DNA of 64,000 nt, from the NCBI GenBank assembly GCA_029204225.1, contig CM055102.1, positions 45,192,984 through 45,256,983 on the forward strand, read 5' to 3'. The notes beneath the pieces are model-generated. The model was not told where the DNA came from. It was given only the letters and a program-made list of their open reading frames with translations, and did no database searches. Positions 11,661 through 24,415 of the stretch are shown here, in pieces; position 1 is the first letter of the stretch; every line of letters begins with the position of its first letter. Origin of the DNA: Diphasiastrum complanatum (Eukaryota; Streptophyta; Lycopodiopsida; Lycopodiales; Lycopodiaceae). Position numbers and translations under genes: made by a program.

Positions 11661-13715
11661 TAAGTAGTGGAGGCCCAACTTGCTAGTAACATATACATAG
11701 CCCTTGAATAGTGTCGTGAACCTAGCTCATGCTTATACTTTATAAAGGTGTAAACTATAGCTATATATATAAATTGTATACATGATTGATTATGGCTGAT
11801 GAATATGAATTGTTACCGTATGTCCTTAGCTCTTCACTATTAATATTATTATGATCCTGAATGCTATTTATCTTTGGATGTTTGATTGCAATTAAGCCTT
11901 AAGGTTTTTGAGCCTACTCATAGCACATGAGTATCTTTAAACTTATCGATAGGTTCCCAAGCAGCCTCCACAACATGGCACCCTCATCAATAAAACAACT
12001 ATTCGACATGTTGTCTTCATCAATGATCTGGAAATTGGTTCTAAAGAAGAGGATTTGGTAGGTAGTAGTGGACATCTGAACCTTAGATTGCTCTTTAGAT
12101 CATATCTCGCCTTGCAAAAGGCAGACATGGAAAGCAGTAAAAGTTGGCAGAGGATGGTTGTTGCAAGTAGAATGTGATTGGTCTGAGCCACTTAGAATTG
12201 ATGGCCATAAAGCTGTGGAGATAGGATCTAGCCTTTTAGGTAGTTGTGATAAACAAGAGTTGGTAATTTTCTATTAATGGTCTCCATTTAACAAGATTAA
12301 TTCTCTGGATTTTGATGTGTGATACAGCTACAACATGCACATCATCTAGAAGCATTGGACTAGAAGATGAAGGTCGAAGAGGCAGCGTGCCAAATTCTAG
12401 GGAAATGAGGCCAATGCACGTACTTTGAATCGGAGCATTGGTCCCATTTCCTGACCAAGGACACCAATTTTTCCAAATAATAAACATACAAGCAACTAAT
12501 AGAATTTATCAGCCAGACTTACAAGGAGTTGTTATACCCATGTTAATTATCATCAAGAAGTCACATCAGATGGATTCAAGAAGTATGATTAGAATTTGAA
12601 ATATTGATATCTTAGTCTAAAATTTAAATGCGCTGAGCAACAAAGTTGAAAGCTCTCTGAAAGAAAAAGATATAGCAGTTTTCAATTGCTGACCGGCATT
12701 AGAGGGGAGACATGGGCCAACACTAACCCCAGTTGTAGAGTGGTCAGCCTGCTAATGACAAATGTAGCAGCAAAAACTGGGCGTGGTCACTTTTTTCTAT
12801 TTCTACCACCAAACTATGCTGTTTTTTTAAGTTGATTTTGATTGTTGTGCAGTAAAAACTTCATAAATTATTTGCTGAAGGTGAAACTTTTGACAAATTA
12901 AAAGTGAGGTTTATGCATTCTCATATGGTTAGCATATCATGCAGCTGTAGTTAGCGTACTACACAGCCCCAATTAAACCTTGGTTTAAGAACTCTTCATT
13001 GGAAGGTATATTCGCAGCCATGAGTCAGAAGCTCATAGGCCGTCAAGACATTGTGCAACCCAGCACCATACAGATATGCTTCTGTTGCGGTCAATTTTCA
13101 GCCTAATGCTATTGAGTCTTGGATGCTTTTGTGTGGAGCCCAATAGGAGTAAAAATCTTTTGCAAAAGGCCTATTTCTCAAGGCAGTTGTCATTTGTTTT
13201 AGCTCGTTGTCTAGAAATTAACATAAAACTGTGTTGTGATGTTTTCTTAACTATGAGCACCTAAACGAACTTCTAGTTGAGAAACAGAATTTCAAAAACA
13301 ATTATGTTCTTCACATGAGTTGACCTTTATTGACTTCATGTATGATCAGAAACATAACGTAACATCCATTTTGTGGCAAGAAAAACTGTTGTGCCTGCAA
13401 TGAATAAACTGCAAAATAAACTTTTTAAAGACGTGTTCAAACACAGTTTTACCATTGAACTTCTTTGTAGTGTTGCTAGTAATATTTTCAAGTATATGAG
13501 TCAGAATTATATTCTAGATAAAAACTACCAGGATGTATCACAGTGAGAATGTCTTCCTATTCCATATAAATGGTCAAATCATAGAGCTGAGTCAAACCGG
13601 ACCAAATTTCATTTGGAGGATTTGATTGTTTGAAAGAATTCATGAATTTCTATGATGGTGATCAATGTACAGATATAGAAGGCTCCAAATGTTGAGCATA
13701 ATACAACCTCAGACT
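11661..13715. other. No gene recognised; 3' flank of the ACX2 gene
   Basis: No coding region could be supported in this 2-kb stretch. Short open frames occur but have no recognisable motif or consistent coding pattern. The last few hundred bases should contain the 3' UTR and polyadenylation site of the acyl-CoA oxidase gene that ends at 13716. Confidence 0.5.
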
Positions 13716-16067
13716 TTAGAAGCCAATATATTGTGCATACTCAGTGTACTGTCCAGACTGAAGGCCTATTGGTGCTCGAAGCATGGAATCTGGAATGCCA
13801 AATGCATCCACAAACTCCTTAGAAACACCTCGCACTTCATGGCAAAGGTGCTCCACAAGGCGTTGAATGGCCTGCAGTCACCCACAATCATTGCTCAATA
13901 ATTAAACTTACCTCATGAAACTATCAAACAAAAGAAAGCCAAAGATATATAATCATTGACAACTCTCACCTTGGCCTTGTTGGGAGCAATGTAATCCTGA
14001 TTCCGATAAGTTCCAATGTCCTCCCAAATACGATCTAAAGCATATAAATCACAAAGAAGCTTCAAAAGCCCACGTGCCTGTTTATCCTGACAGCTGCAAG
14101 TTACAGAACAACCACAATAAAGAAGTCACTTGCATGCATTCACATGCACAATACAGAATACTTCATACTTACTATTACCAAATGTTAAGCAGGAGATTTG
14201 CAAACAGAATGCCAGATCATTTACCCATTGACGCCATCGATGAATTTCGCCAGAACAACAGATTCAATGTGGGATTCAGCTAAAGTCAGCAGGTGATTTA
14301 AACACCGGTTCCATGCCCCAAAACTACCGAGTCGTCCTGAGTGCTTTTTCAGTCGCAGAGCAGCTGTATGAAGTAATCTTGCCGTTCGATACTGTGAGCA
14401 ATTTCCAGGCAGATACCCTTACAATCAACTCAAATATCTGCTGCGAACCTTTGTCAAGCTATAACCTTTCAAGTAAATATAACCGTGTATATCCTGGACA
14501 TGGAACAAAACTACAATAGTGAAGAATACCTACCCGAAAGGCATCAAGCTGAAAAGCAGAGTCACGAAGGTGTCCGTACCCTTCGCGATGGGTTGCAACT
14601 GGGTTTGTCTGAGACAAATAAGTGCCCATTGATTCTCTTAAATAATTCCATGTCACACTCAAAGAGCTCCCTTGGAACTTAGCTTTGTATTGTCTCAAAA
14701 GATCACCTGCAACCTGCAATAAGACGTCACAAAGCAGTTAATGAAGTTGGGACAAAATCTCCACTTGTGGTGGCGAGTGACACACGGTAAATCTTTGTCA
14801 CAAAAGGACACATTTTGATGGATCCTTATTACCTGCTGAAGCAAAACTGTATTATCCCCTTCAAAAGTTTGGAAGATATCATGATCATTTCTTAAGCTAC
14901 CAAAACGATTTACCGCAGCATACCCATGGCCACCACAGGACTCCCTACAGATACTTAAAGCCTTTGCAGTATAGGATGTAATGTATGACTTAAGACCTGC
15001 AGAAAGGGCATGCACATCTGCAATCACGGCTTCATCACGCGATATTTTCATCTCTGAATACTGTTTCACAAGGTACTTTGTAGCAAAATGGAATCCATAA
15101 GCTGAGGCTAGCATTGGCATCAACTTCTGCTGCTGAGACTGGTAATCAAGGATACTGATCTCAGGCTGATTTGGTGGACCAAACTGCTGTCTTAGCAAAG
15201 AATATCTAATTGCAATTGTTGCTGCAATCTTTAACACTCCAACAGAACCATCTGCAAGTCCAACTCTTCCTCCAACAAGCTCGCCCAATGTAGCTGCAAA
15301 CCTTTTATTGCTAGTTGGCAGACTGCTGGAGTACTGTCCATCTTCTGAGACATCCCCAAACCTGTTAAGTAGATTTTCTCGTGGTATTCGTACGTTGTGA
15401 AAGCGGAGAGCACCATTGTCAACACCATTCAAACCCACCTTGTAACCACAATCTCGTATATCTACCCCTGGAAGTACCGAATGATCCTCCATATGTCGAA
15501 TGGGCACAATAAAAGCATGCACACCCATGTCAACTTTTACATTAGACTCACCAGATGGGAGCAATAGCCTTGCAAATACAGATGCAAACTTCCCATGCAC
15601 TGCAGCATTGCCAATCCACCATTTGGTTGCACCATCATTAGGTGTATTTACTACAAATTCATCTTTTGCTTTGTCAAACGTTGCTGTTGTTTCGATACCT
15701 TGAACATTTGAACCTGTGCATTTCAAAGGTTTAGGAGGAATCAAGCAACAACAATGCAAATTAAAGTTGCATAATTACATTTTCTTCTAGTGCGCCCAAC
15801 CAAATAGTATGAGAGTAAAATTGAATATGCTTTAGCAACAGCTCCAAGGGAACTGCAGAAAAATCATCGAAAACTACACCATGAAGTTACAAACAGGATA
15901 GGTGTTAAATTGAATGTCTTCACCATGCACATTCTCTAGACTAGTTCATACCATGATGTAATTCCGTCATTGCAAAACATCCAGGATAGTCAACATTGTC
16001 TATTCCAGCAAAATACTTGTCATGGTGTTTCTTTGTGCCAAGATTCATCACAGATCCACCCCATAAA
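13716..16067 (-). CDS. ACX2: ACX2 coding exons 2-7
   Basis: This compact block holds most of the enzyme. Exon 2 (16067-15952) carries [19 protein letters not shown] and TELHHG. Exon 3 (15713-14833, 881 nt) holds the central barrel and the catalytic EGDNT. Exon 4 (14713-14534) begins [10 protein letters not shown]. Exon 5 (14391-14225) has [20 protein letters not shown], exon 6 (14093-13970) has [18 protein letters not shown], and exon 7 (13871-13716) has VDAFGIPD and ends YIGF. The introns here are short (87-238 nt), in sharp contrast to intron 1. Confidence 0.93.
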
Positions 16068-16389
16068 CTGTCAATGAAAAAAACAACCAACTAAATAAAA
16101 GGCTGGAGAGCTTACCCATGACAGGCATACAAGGATATGTTCAAAGAAAGCTCTACATGGTATACTGCATAATCAAAGGGATGTGAGCAACTAAATTGAG
16201 AATTAATAAAATGTGCAATCTTGTAGAAGATTTACAAAAAATACCAAGGAAGTAGAATAAAAATTACAAAGAACTACTAGCAATAGTGTTACACACACAT
16301 GCCACGAAAGGACAAATAAGACTTGATTCATAAACTCCAACGATATATTAACCTATCTGCTATCATAGATGGCATGAACCATCTAACAC

Positions 16390-16450
<61 letters not shown>

Positions 16451-19400
16451 GCAAAGGGTACATCATCAAGAAGGAAGCTTGCTGCTGGGCCATCGCTAAG
16501 GAGGGTTTATTGAGGCGGCTTGCTGCTGGATCATCTTAGCTAGACCATCATTGAGGACCACTGTACTAACTCTACACCATCTCTCCCTGCAACTCCCACA
16601 CCTCCATCTATACCAAAGAAAGATCGATGGTACTCATGCTCCCCCATGAAGCAGCTTCTGCAGGCTGCATGTTGATCGGGCTGCTATGCAACCTGCCGGT
16701 CTACAGACCCTTCTCCCATCCCTCTGCAAAACCCTATTCCTATGCCTATGTTTCGTCCACCCAATCCAACAAAAGAGCTTCCTTATTTGACCTATTTGAT
16801 CCTTTTACTATGTGAAGACACACACAAGGTATACAAGACATTGGAATATTGGAGAGTAACCGAAGCTCAACAAACGAAGATCTTGCAGCTGCTTCCACAT
16901 ATTCAGCAACTCGAATCTGCCATTGAAGGTGTTAAGAAAGAGGTCACAGAGGCCAAGGAAGGAACATCAACACATACAATACAGCAACTTGAAAGCAAAA
17001 TCGAACATCATCATAAGGAGGCTCAATCATGAGCTGAAGTCCTTACATGTCTAGGTAAATCTAGTGCTCCAATCTCTTTCATCTCTGCTATATATTTACT
17101 AGAGAGTAAGTTGTGAGAGCAAAAGGCCCTTACTATTCTTGTAAGAGGCATCTCAGAGTCTCAGGATGCTCTTGGAGAAGGCAAAAAGTTTTTGGAAGAT
17201 AATATCCAACACCACAGCTTGGCATAACAAGAAAGACGCTAATAGTCTTGGCATATGCTTCACCTTGTCGAAGTTAGGGAAATGAAGAGTTATCTAGTTG
17301 GATCTTGTAAATGGTCTTTGAACTATAACACTCTCTCTTGATAATAGAGGTTGAAAGTTTTTCAAAGTTCTGAAAACTACAGTAAGTTTATTTCGACAAC
17401 ATTGATCCATTTAAAAACATACTTGCTGCACGTCTCATATTATATGCCTTATGGCGAGCCAAACCACCCAACCAACTGGAAATTGAGAGTCAAACCCCAA
17501 TCAACTTCACCCTTGAGCCACGATGACTGAACACGAGAGGAGAGGATCCTGGCAACTGGAACTAGAAAAAAGGTTATGGAGATGGGTAAGTTCTATAACA
17601 TATATAGACTCCAAAAGCCTTGAAATATTCAATATATGATCCCAAATCCAACCCAATTGTTTTGATCTCCTTTGCATGTACCAAAGGCAGTCAATCACCA
17701 TGCATTAGCTCCATATGTCCTATTTAGAGCATCTGGGCCTTCACAACTGACCCAGTCCGGAATGGTGAGGCGTAACTAATAAACTCATAAACTAGAGTAC
17801 CAAATATCCGCATCAAGGATTAACCCAAATCCCTTATACTAATCTATTTCGACACCTTTGCAAGGTATATTGACTTTATGAAAGTTAAACCGTTATGAAC
17901 TTTTGATATTATGATACTACTACCTTCAGAATGTAGAAAGTCTTTGGACGTGTACCTTCCATCATTTTTCTAAGAAGCCGCTGATTGTTGAGTGCTTATA
18001 TATCAAAGTCTAGAAACAACATCCTGTTGATTACATTTGCACAATGCAGGCTATAAGCTAAGTCAATTTTTAACTCTTCATCTTTGTTCATGTCGTGGTT
18101 ACCCTTTCCATGCCAGTGCGAGATGAGTGTCCAATAATCTTTGTATCAAGGCAAGTAACAGGGACATTTGTCCCAATCGGTCAAGTAGTGCCATATATAT
18201 ACTTGTATAGTAACAATTGTTGTCAAAAATATCGAATAAAAAACCATTGTTTGAAAGAACATTGAGCTAGCTTTGTCTACTATTTGAGATGTGTTGTGGC
18301 AATTTGCAAATCACAATTTCGAATTTCATTTTTCGTATTGTGTCATCATCCAAACTCCCTTGGGTCCCAAACCTAGACTTGAGACTGGATGATGACTAGG
18401 CCTGTAGACTTGACTGATGACTCGTGAACCTGCATGGTTGCCACGTGTCATGATCCAGGAGTGCACATGGCTTGGAGTCTCTCTCCTTGGAGGTATACAA
18501 GGGGAGGACTCATTTGCCATCCATTCTGTCTACCTAGGAGGTGGTGGATGGAGAGCGTGTGCATGGCCAGGATGTATTGCTAGCGTGAGGCAGGAGATGG
18601 CTGAGAGCCTAGGCGGTGGTATGGGACGTCGTCTAGGAGGGAGGTCGGATCCAGCTTGATACGGTGTAGTAATCAGGAGTTGTAACATATGGTATCAGAG
18701 CCACTGCATGCTGAAAGTAGGTGCGTTGATCCGTAGAGAGCCTCTTGTAAGTTTCGGTGCCTTTGACGGATTTCAGAACGGGCTTAAAATGCATTCTTTA
18801 TGCATCCTTTTGTGTTCTTCTTTCCACTGTTTTTTTTGCAAAAATTGAAGTAAAGGTTTTTTTAAAAAAAACAGTTGGGGCTCTAAGGAGGACCTGCCAC
18901 GTGGCACTCTCCAGGAAAGGACAGGTGGCAGCCCTTCTTACACATGATCCGCTCAGATTCAGGTACGAATCTGGTCGCGATGGGCTCTCCTCGGCGTAAA
19001 ATGAACTTAACAGAATTGATCACTGTCTGACCAGCGAGGGGCCTCAAAACAGATGGTAAAAAACTGCCACATGGCATTGTCTGGGCCCGGACAGGTGTCA
19101 AATGGCAGCGTTTTCCTATTCCGCTCCTCTGATCGTTGGTTGCAGAAATCGGAACCCTCCCTACACATACAACACGTTTTCTCCAGATCTGTCCCTGGTT
19201 TCCAGCGAAGGACAATCTGAAGTAAAGGCTAGGTGGCAAGGCAAGGCCACTTGGCAGGTAATAGGATAGCATGGAGAGGGAGGCATGCCTCTCCCATGCA
19301 TCTGTTTTTTGTGAAAAGAGGTGGAGGTGGTGGTGCATCCTTTTCCTTGCTCTCTCATATTCCTTTTGGCAGACATGGACAATACCATTTGGTTTGTGAA

Positions 19401-22400
19401 GAGACAGCAAGAGTAGTGGCTTTATGGGGTTTTTTCATAAATTCATCTTGAACTATGCATTAATTGCATTGGCCTTGACGAATGTCCTTAGAGGGGCTAA
19501 AAGAGTTAGCCGGCACAATAAGTTCAGTCCGGTTACCTGGACTGAAGAGTTGAATCAAAGTTTTGAGAACCTCAAATACTGTGTAACTACGGCGCCTATT
19601 TTACACATAGTGGATCCTAACAAGCCGTATGTACTTGAAACGGATGCCAGTGACTATGTTCTAGGCGCAGTCCTATATCAGGATGGTAGACCGGTAGCTT
19701 TTGAAAGCAAGAAGTTGGATCCTGCTCAAAGGCGGTATTCCACCTATGACAAGGAACTTTTTGCTGTTATTCATGCCCTAAAAGTTTGGAGACATTATTT
19801 GTATGGCTCCCAGTTTACTATTGTTACTGACCATCAAGCGTTAAAGTATATTAACGATGCGGTCGACCTTAGGGGTCGTAAGGCTAGGTGGTCAAAAATG
19901 CTCCAAGAATTTCATTATGACATTGAGTACCGGAAGGGTACTTCTAATAGTGTCGCGGATGCCTTAAGCCAAATTGGAGAGGTTAATCAGTTAAGCTTTT
20001 CTGAGATCCAATCTGAGTTGTATCTGTCCTTAAGAGATTTGTGTAAGACCGGTACTTCGGTCGTATTTGGCTAGACGTCCTGGCAGGTTCTTCTAGATCT
20101 AGTAATGAGCTTGGAATGCAGGATTCCAAGATTTCTCCTCAGGACAAGATACAAAGAGACTATTCCATTAGGAATGGGTTACTTTTTTAGAATGGAAAAG
20201 TTTGTGTGCCAGAAAATGATGATATAAGGGCCCAAATCCTGCATGAATGTCATGACAGCCCGTGTGCAGGGCACCTTGGCGCTCAAAGGACTTGACTTAG
20301 TAAAAAGGAACTTTTACTGGCCAAATTTAAAAAGTCAAGTGGAGGCATATCTTCGCAAGTGTGCGCAATGCCAAATTAACAAAGCTGAAAGACTTAAGGC
20401 AGCTGGTTTGTTAATGCCCTTGGAAATTCCCGAAAGAAAGTGGGAAAGCATTTCCATGAACTTTGTGGTTGGGCTACCTCAAACGGGGAAGCAAAATGAT
20501 GCCATTTGGGTAATAGTTGACAGGTTAACTAAAATGGCACAGTTCATACCAACCAAGCAAACTATCAAAACTTTGCTCAGCTTTTCATGGAAATGTTGTT
20601 CAGGTTGTTTGGTTTGCCGAATGACATTGTTAGTGATCGAGATCCAAAGTTCACTGGCAAATTCTGGCAAGCGGCCTTTGAGAAATTAGAGACCACTTTG
20701 AGTTTAGGGTCATCAGATCATCCTGAATCGGATGGTCAGACAAAGAGGACAAACCAGTCTATGGAAGATATGCTTTAGGCTTATGTTTCCAGAAGACAGT
20801 CGGATTGGGAAAGGTACCTTCCAATGATTGAGTTTGCATATAACAGCGCAAAGCACTCAGCGACGGGTTTTAGTCCATTTTCTCTGATGTATGGTTTCCA
20901 GCCTGCAACAGTAGATTTCCTGCATAATATGCAAGAAATGTTGCTTGTTGCTCGCGAAAACGTAAAAACGGCTCAGGGTAGAGCCCAATTTTACGCTAAT
21001 CAAAAGCGACAACCTAGGGTCTACGAGGAGGGGCTTGGATATATCTTAGAATCCCAACAGACTCTAAGGTATTAAAGACTGGGAAATGTCCTAAGTTATC
21101 ACCTCGTTACGCAAGACCATTCTGTATAGTAAAGAAACTCCATCGGAATGCGTATCAGCTAGAACTTCCTCAAGGTGTTAAGGTACGTCCAGTTTTTCAC
21201 ATTAGTCGTTTAAAGGAACGACTTGGTGGAAAGGATGACTTGATGCCGCAGGAGGACTTAGTTCAGCTGGAGGACTATCATCCTTTGTACCTACTGAACC
21301 ACAGGCCATTGTTGATGTACGTCAACGTGGGCTCAGAAACCGGCAGGTAACTGAGTACTTGTTGGTTCGTTGGAAAGGAGGTTCCGAAGAATGATACTTG
21401 GGAAAAGGAACTTGACCTTAAACTGAGATTCCCTGGATTCCTTCCTTAGATAAGGAGTTTTTTAAGGAAGAGGGAATGTTAGGGACCCAACTCCCTTGGG
21501 TCCCAAACCTAGAATTGAGACTGGATGATGACTGGGCCTGTAGACTTGACCGGTGACTCGTGAACCTACATGGTTGCCACGTGTCATGATCCAGGAGTGC
21601 ACATGGCTTGGAGTCTCTCTCCTTGGAGGTATACAAGGGGAGGAGGACTCATTTGCCATCCATTCTATCTACCTAGGAGGAGGTGGATGGAGAGCGTGTG
21701 CATGGCCAGGATGTATTGCTAGCGTGAGGCAGGAGATGGCTGAGAGCCTAGGCGGTGGTATATCAAGGTCATCATTTCCAGCTGCTACGGTTCCATGTTG
21801 CTCCGCAGCGGCGACGCCTCTAAGGCAGGGAGAGTGCACACGGATGAGTACATCTACGGCATCATCCGCGCGGCGATACAGGAGGTCGGGCCACAACTCG
21901 TTGTCCGGGTACAATTTTTTTCATTAGTTGCTTGATCATTTACTGCGCAATGTTGATACAAAGATTTCATTAGTTTTCGATTGATTCCAATGTGTTTCCA
22001 AGCTGTGCATTGATCGTATCAACTGTTCGCGATATGTTGTGACGGACAATGCGTCCAACTGCCACGGTATGGGGGAGCTTCTTATGGCAGAGTACCCCTC
22101 CATTGTGGGGACTCCATGTGCCGCACACTCACTGGACCTCCTCCTGCATTCCATCGGGCGCCTGCCTTGGGTCAGTGAGATTCTCACGAGGGCACTTGCG
22201 TGTGAGCGTTCCTTTGGGCGCCTGCCTTGGGTCAGTGAGATTCTCACGAGGGCACTTGCGGTTGTGGACTTCCTCACACGCAAGTGCCGCACCACCGCCC
22301 TTTTCTGCACATTCAGCAGTTAAGATGCTACTTATTTTTTGGCTCGTTTACAATTCTGTTGCACATGCCAATAATTCCAGGGTTTAGGGTTTCATGATGC

Positions 22401-24351
22401 GTTGGGGTTTTCATGTGTGCCTCTTATTCCGTTTATCAACGCAGGCTCGACTTGAAGAAGCCCGCTTGCACCCGCTTCGCCTTCCAGTTTATCATGCTCG
22501 AGGGGCTACACCGGCTCAAGGGTGATTTGTGGCGCATGGCTACTTCTGCAAAGTTCACGGCCATGGACTTGTCTCAGACCCTGGAGGGCTTGGACTTCCA
22601 CGAGATCCTCTTCATGGAGCCCTTTTAGGTTGATATGCAGCAGCTCATGGACGTCATGCGCCCCATCTACTCTGTTTTGAGGCTCGTTGATCGCGAGGGG
22701 TGTACGATGGGCCTCATATACGAGTTCATGGACCGCATAGGCGAGTCTCTCCAGCATTCTGAGCTGGACCCTGCCAGGTATAACTTTTTCCGTCTCACAA
22801 ACTTTCCTTCCATTCGCACTCTATTTCGTCTTGGTGCCATAGTACACAATTGTGTAATTGTTACCTCCACATGGTATGTTCCACAGGTTGCAGCCTATTA
22901 GGCGGTTGTGGCAGCGGTGATGGGATAAGTTTCATTGGCCCATTCACAGTGTGGCCCACATACTGCATGCACTGTTTCAGACCGAGAGGCAGTACGACGA
23001 TGCAGAGCTGCATGCGGACTGGTTCTCATACATCCGCCTCCTCAGCAGCGACACTGGTTTCCGCAGCAGGCTCGAGGAGCAGAGGCTGAGTTAAAAGTGA
23101 ACTCTTGCTCTACCCCCCATTTGGTCCCTCAACTACCTTTCGCTGGCTCAATTCAACTTCCCTTTGCTCGCTCAATTGTACTCACGCACATCGTTGCTCA
23201 ATTTCAGGCACTGCTTGGGGCTGTTCGGTGAGGACCTTGCTACTCTCTGAGAGAACAGGCTGTATCATGGTGGGATAGCTACGGCGCTGGACAGACAGAG
23301 CTGAGGGCGCTCGTGTTCCGAGTTCCGTCATAGGTATGCTTTCTAATCTCATTCATCCAAACTGTTTCCGCAATGTCTCCATAAGGCCGCAACTCACTCG
23401 AGTCGCTGCCAATTAATGCAGGATTGTTTTGCTTGCGTGTGCGCGCGGAACTGGTCAGTGTTCAGCCTTGTTCACACGAACAGGCAGAACCGCCTCATGA
23501 CCGATCGATGCAATGACTTGGTGTACTGCAACACCAACACCAGGGTGGTTCGACGCATTGCGGACAGCATGAGAGCAGGAGGCGTACGCGCCCTACTGCT
23601 GCAGGTATATTTCTATGCTATATCGTTTGCTTTCGTGTTATATCAGACAATCAGTTTAATGCCCTCACGGTTGCTTCGACTATTCTCACGAATGATTGAC
23701 TTGTGTAGGTCAATCCCGATGATTGCCTGGTTCCAGCGTCCGATCCTGAGGCAGAGCCAGAGGTTGATCCAAACGAGGCCGCTCGGCGTGCTCTGCGACA
23801 CCGAGGAGCCTACCCCCCTCCCTGCTGACGTTCCATTGCCCTCCTCCTCTGATGAGCCCACATATGATTCAGACGAGACGGTCGACATTGCAGGGGATGG
23901 TCCACGTGCCCCACCCAGTACTCCCGCTACACGGACCCTTTCAGATGATGGTTGGACAGAGTTTGCGAGGGAGACAGAGGCTGCTGCCTAGAGACACATC
24001 GCTCAGAGACAACTCAGCATCACAGGCAGGCGGTTCTTCCCAGAGACCCCCTTGTGGCAGAGGGAGACCCCAAGTAGGAGTGTACCACAGAGGGTTCCTT
24101 CCAGCAGACCCAGAGGCAGGCCAACCAAGAGGGGATGCACCAATGATTTTTCTAGTCACAGACTTGTAGATATTGATACACATAGAGCATCATGTACATT
24201 GGCATCAAATGAGATGTATATATTTTTTTACAGTTTATTCGTGTCATGGCTAATTTATCATGGTTGGTTACAAATGGTTAGCTCTGTGAAATTTGAATGG
24301 CTAGTTAGAAATGGTTTGCTCTACGCAATTTGAATGGTTTGCTCTGTGCAA

Positions 24352-24415
<64 letters not shown>

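Larger units (their letters stand above)
18341..21761 (+). mobile_element. Internally deleted Ty3/gypsy chromovirus
   Basis: A 5' LTR (18341-18687), a TGGTATCAGAGCC primer site (18690-18702), a partial pol (19424-21450) and a 3' LTR (21477-21761) lie in order on the plus strand. Gag, protease and most of reverse transcriptase are missing: only about 720 bp separates the primer site from the end of reverse transcriptase. RNase H precedes integrase, and a C-terminal chromodomain follows, which defines a gypsy chromovirus. The 3' LTR lacks about the last 75 bp and is joined directly to hAT transposase sequence. Stops and a lost base break pol. Confidence 0.88.

Noticed and set aside
18883-19410. 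175-codon minus frame in the gypsy leader
   Set aside because: It has no motif, is antisense to the element and lies in its non-coding leader.
22039-22387. Several overlapping plus and minus frames around the 60-bp duplication
   Set aside because: Only the frame with [11 protein letters not shown] and [12 protein letters not shown] matches hAT transposase; the others are frame shadows extended by the GC-rich repeat.
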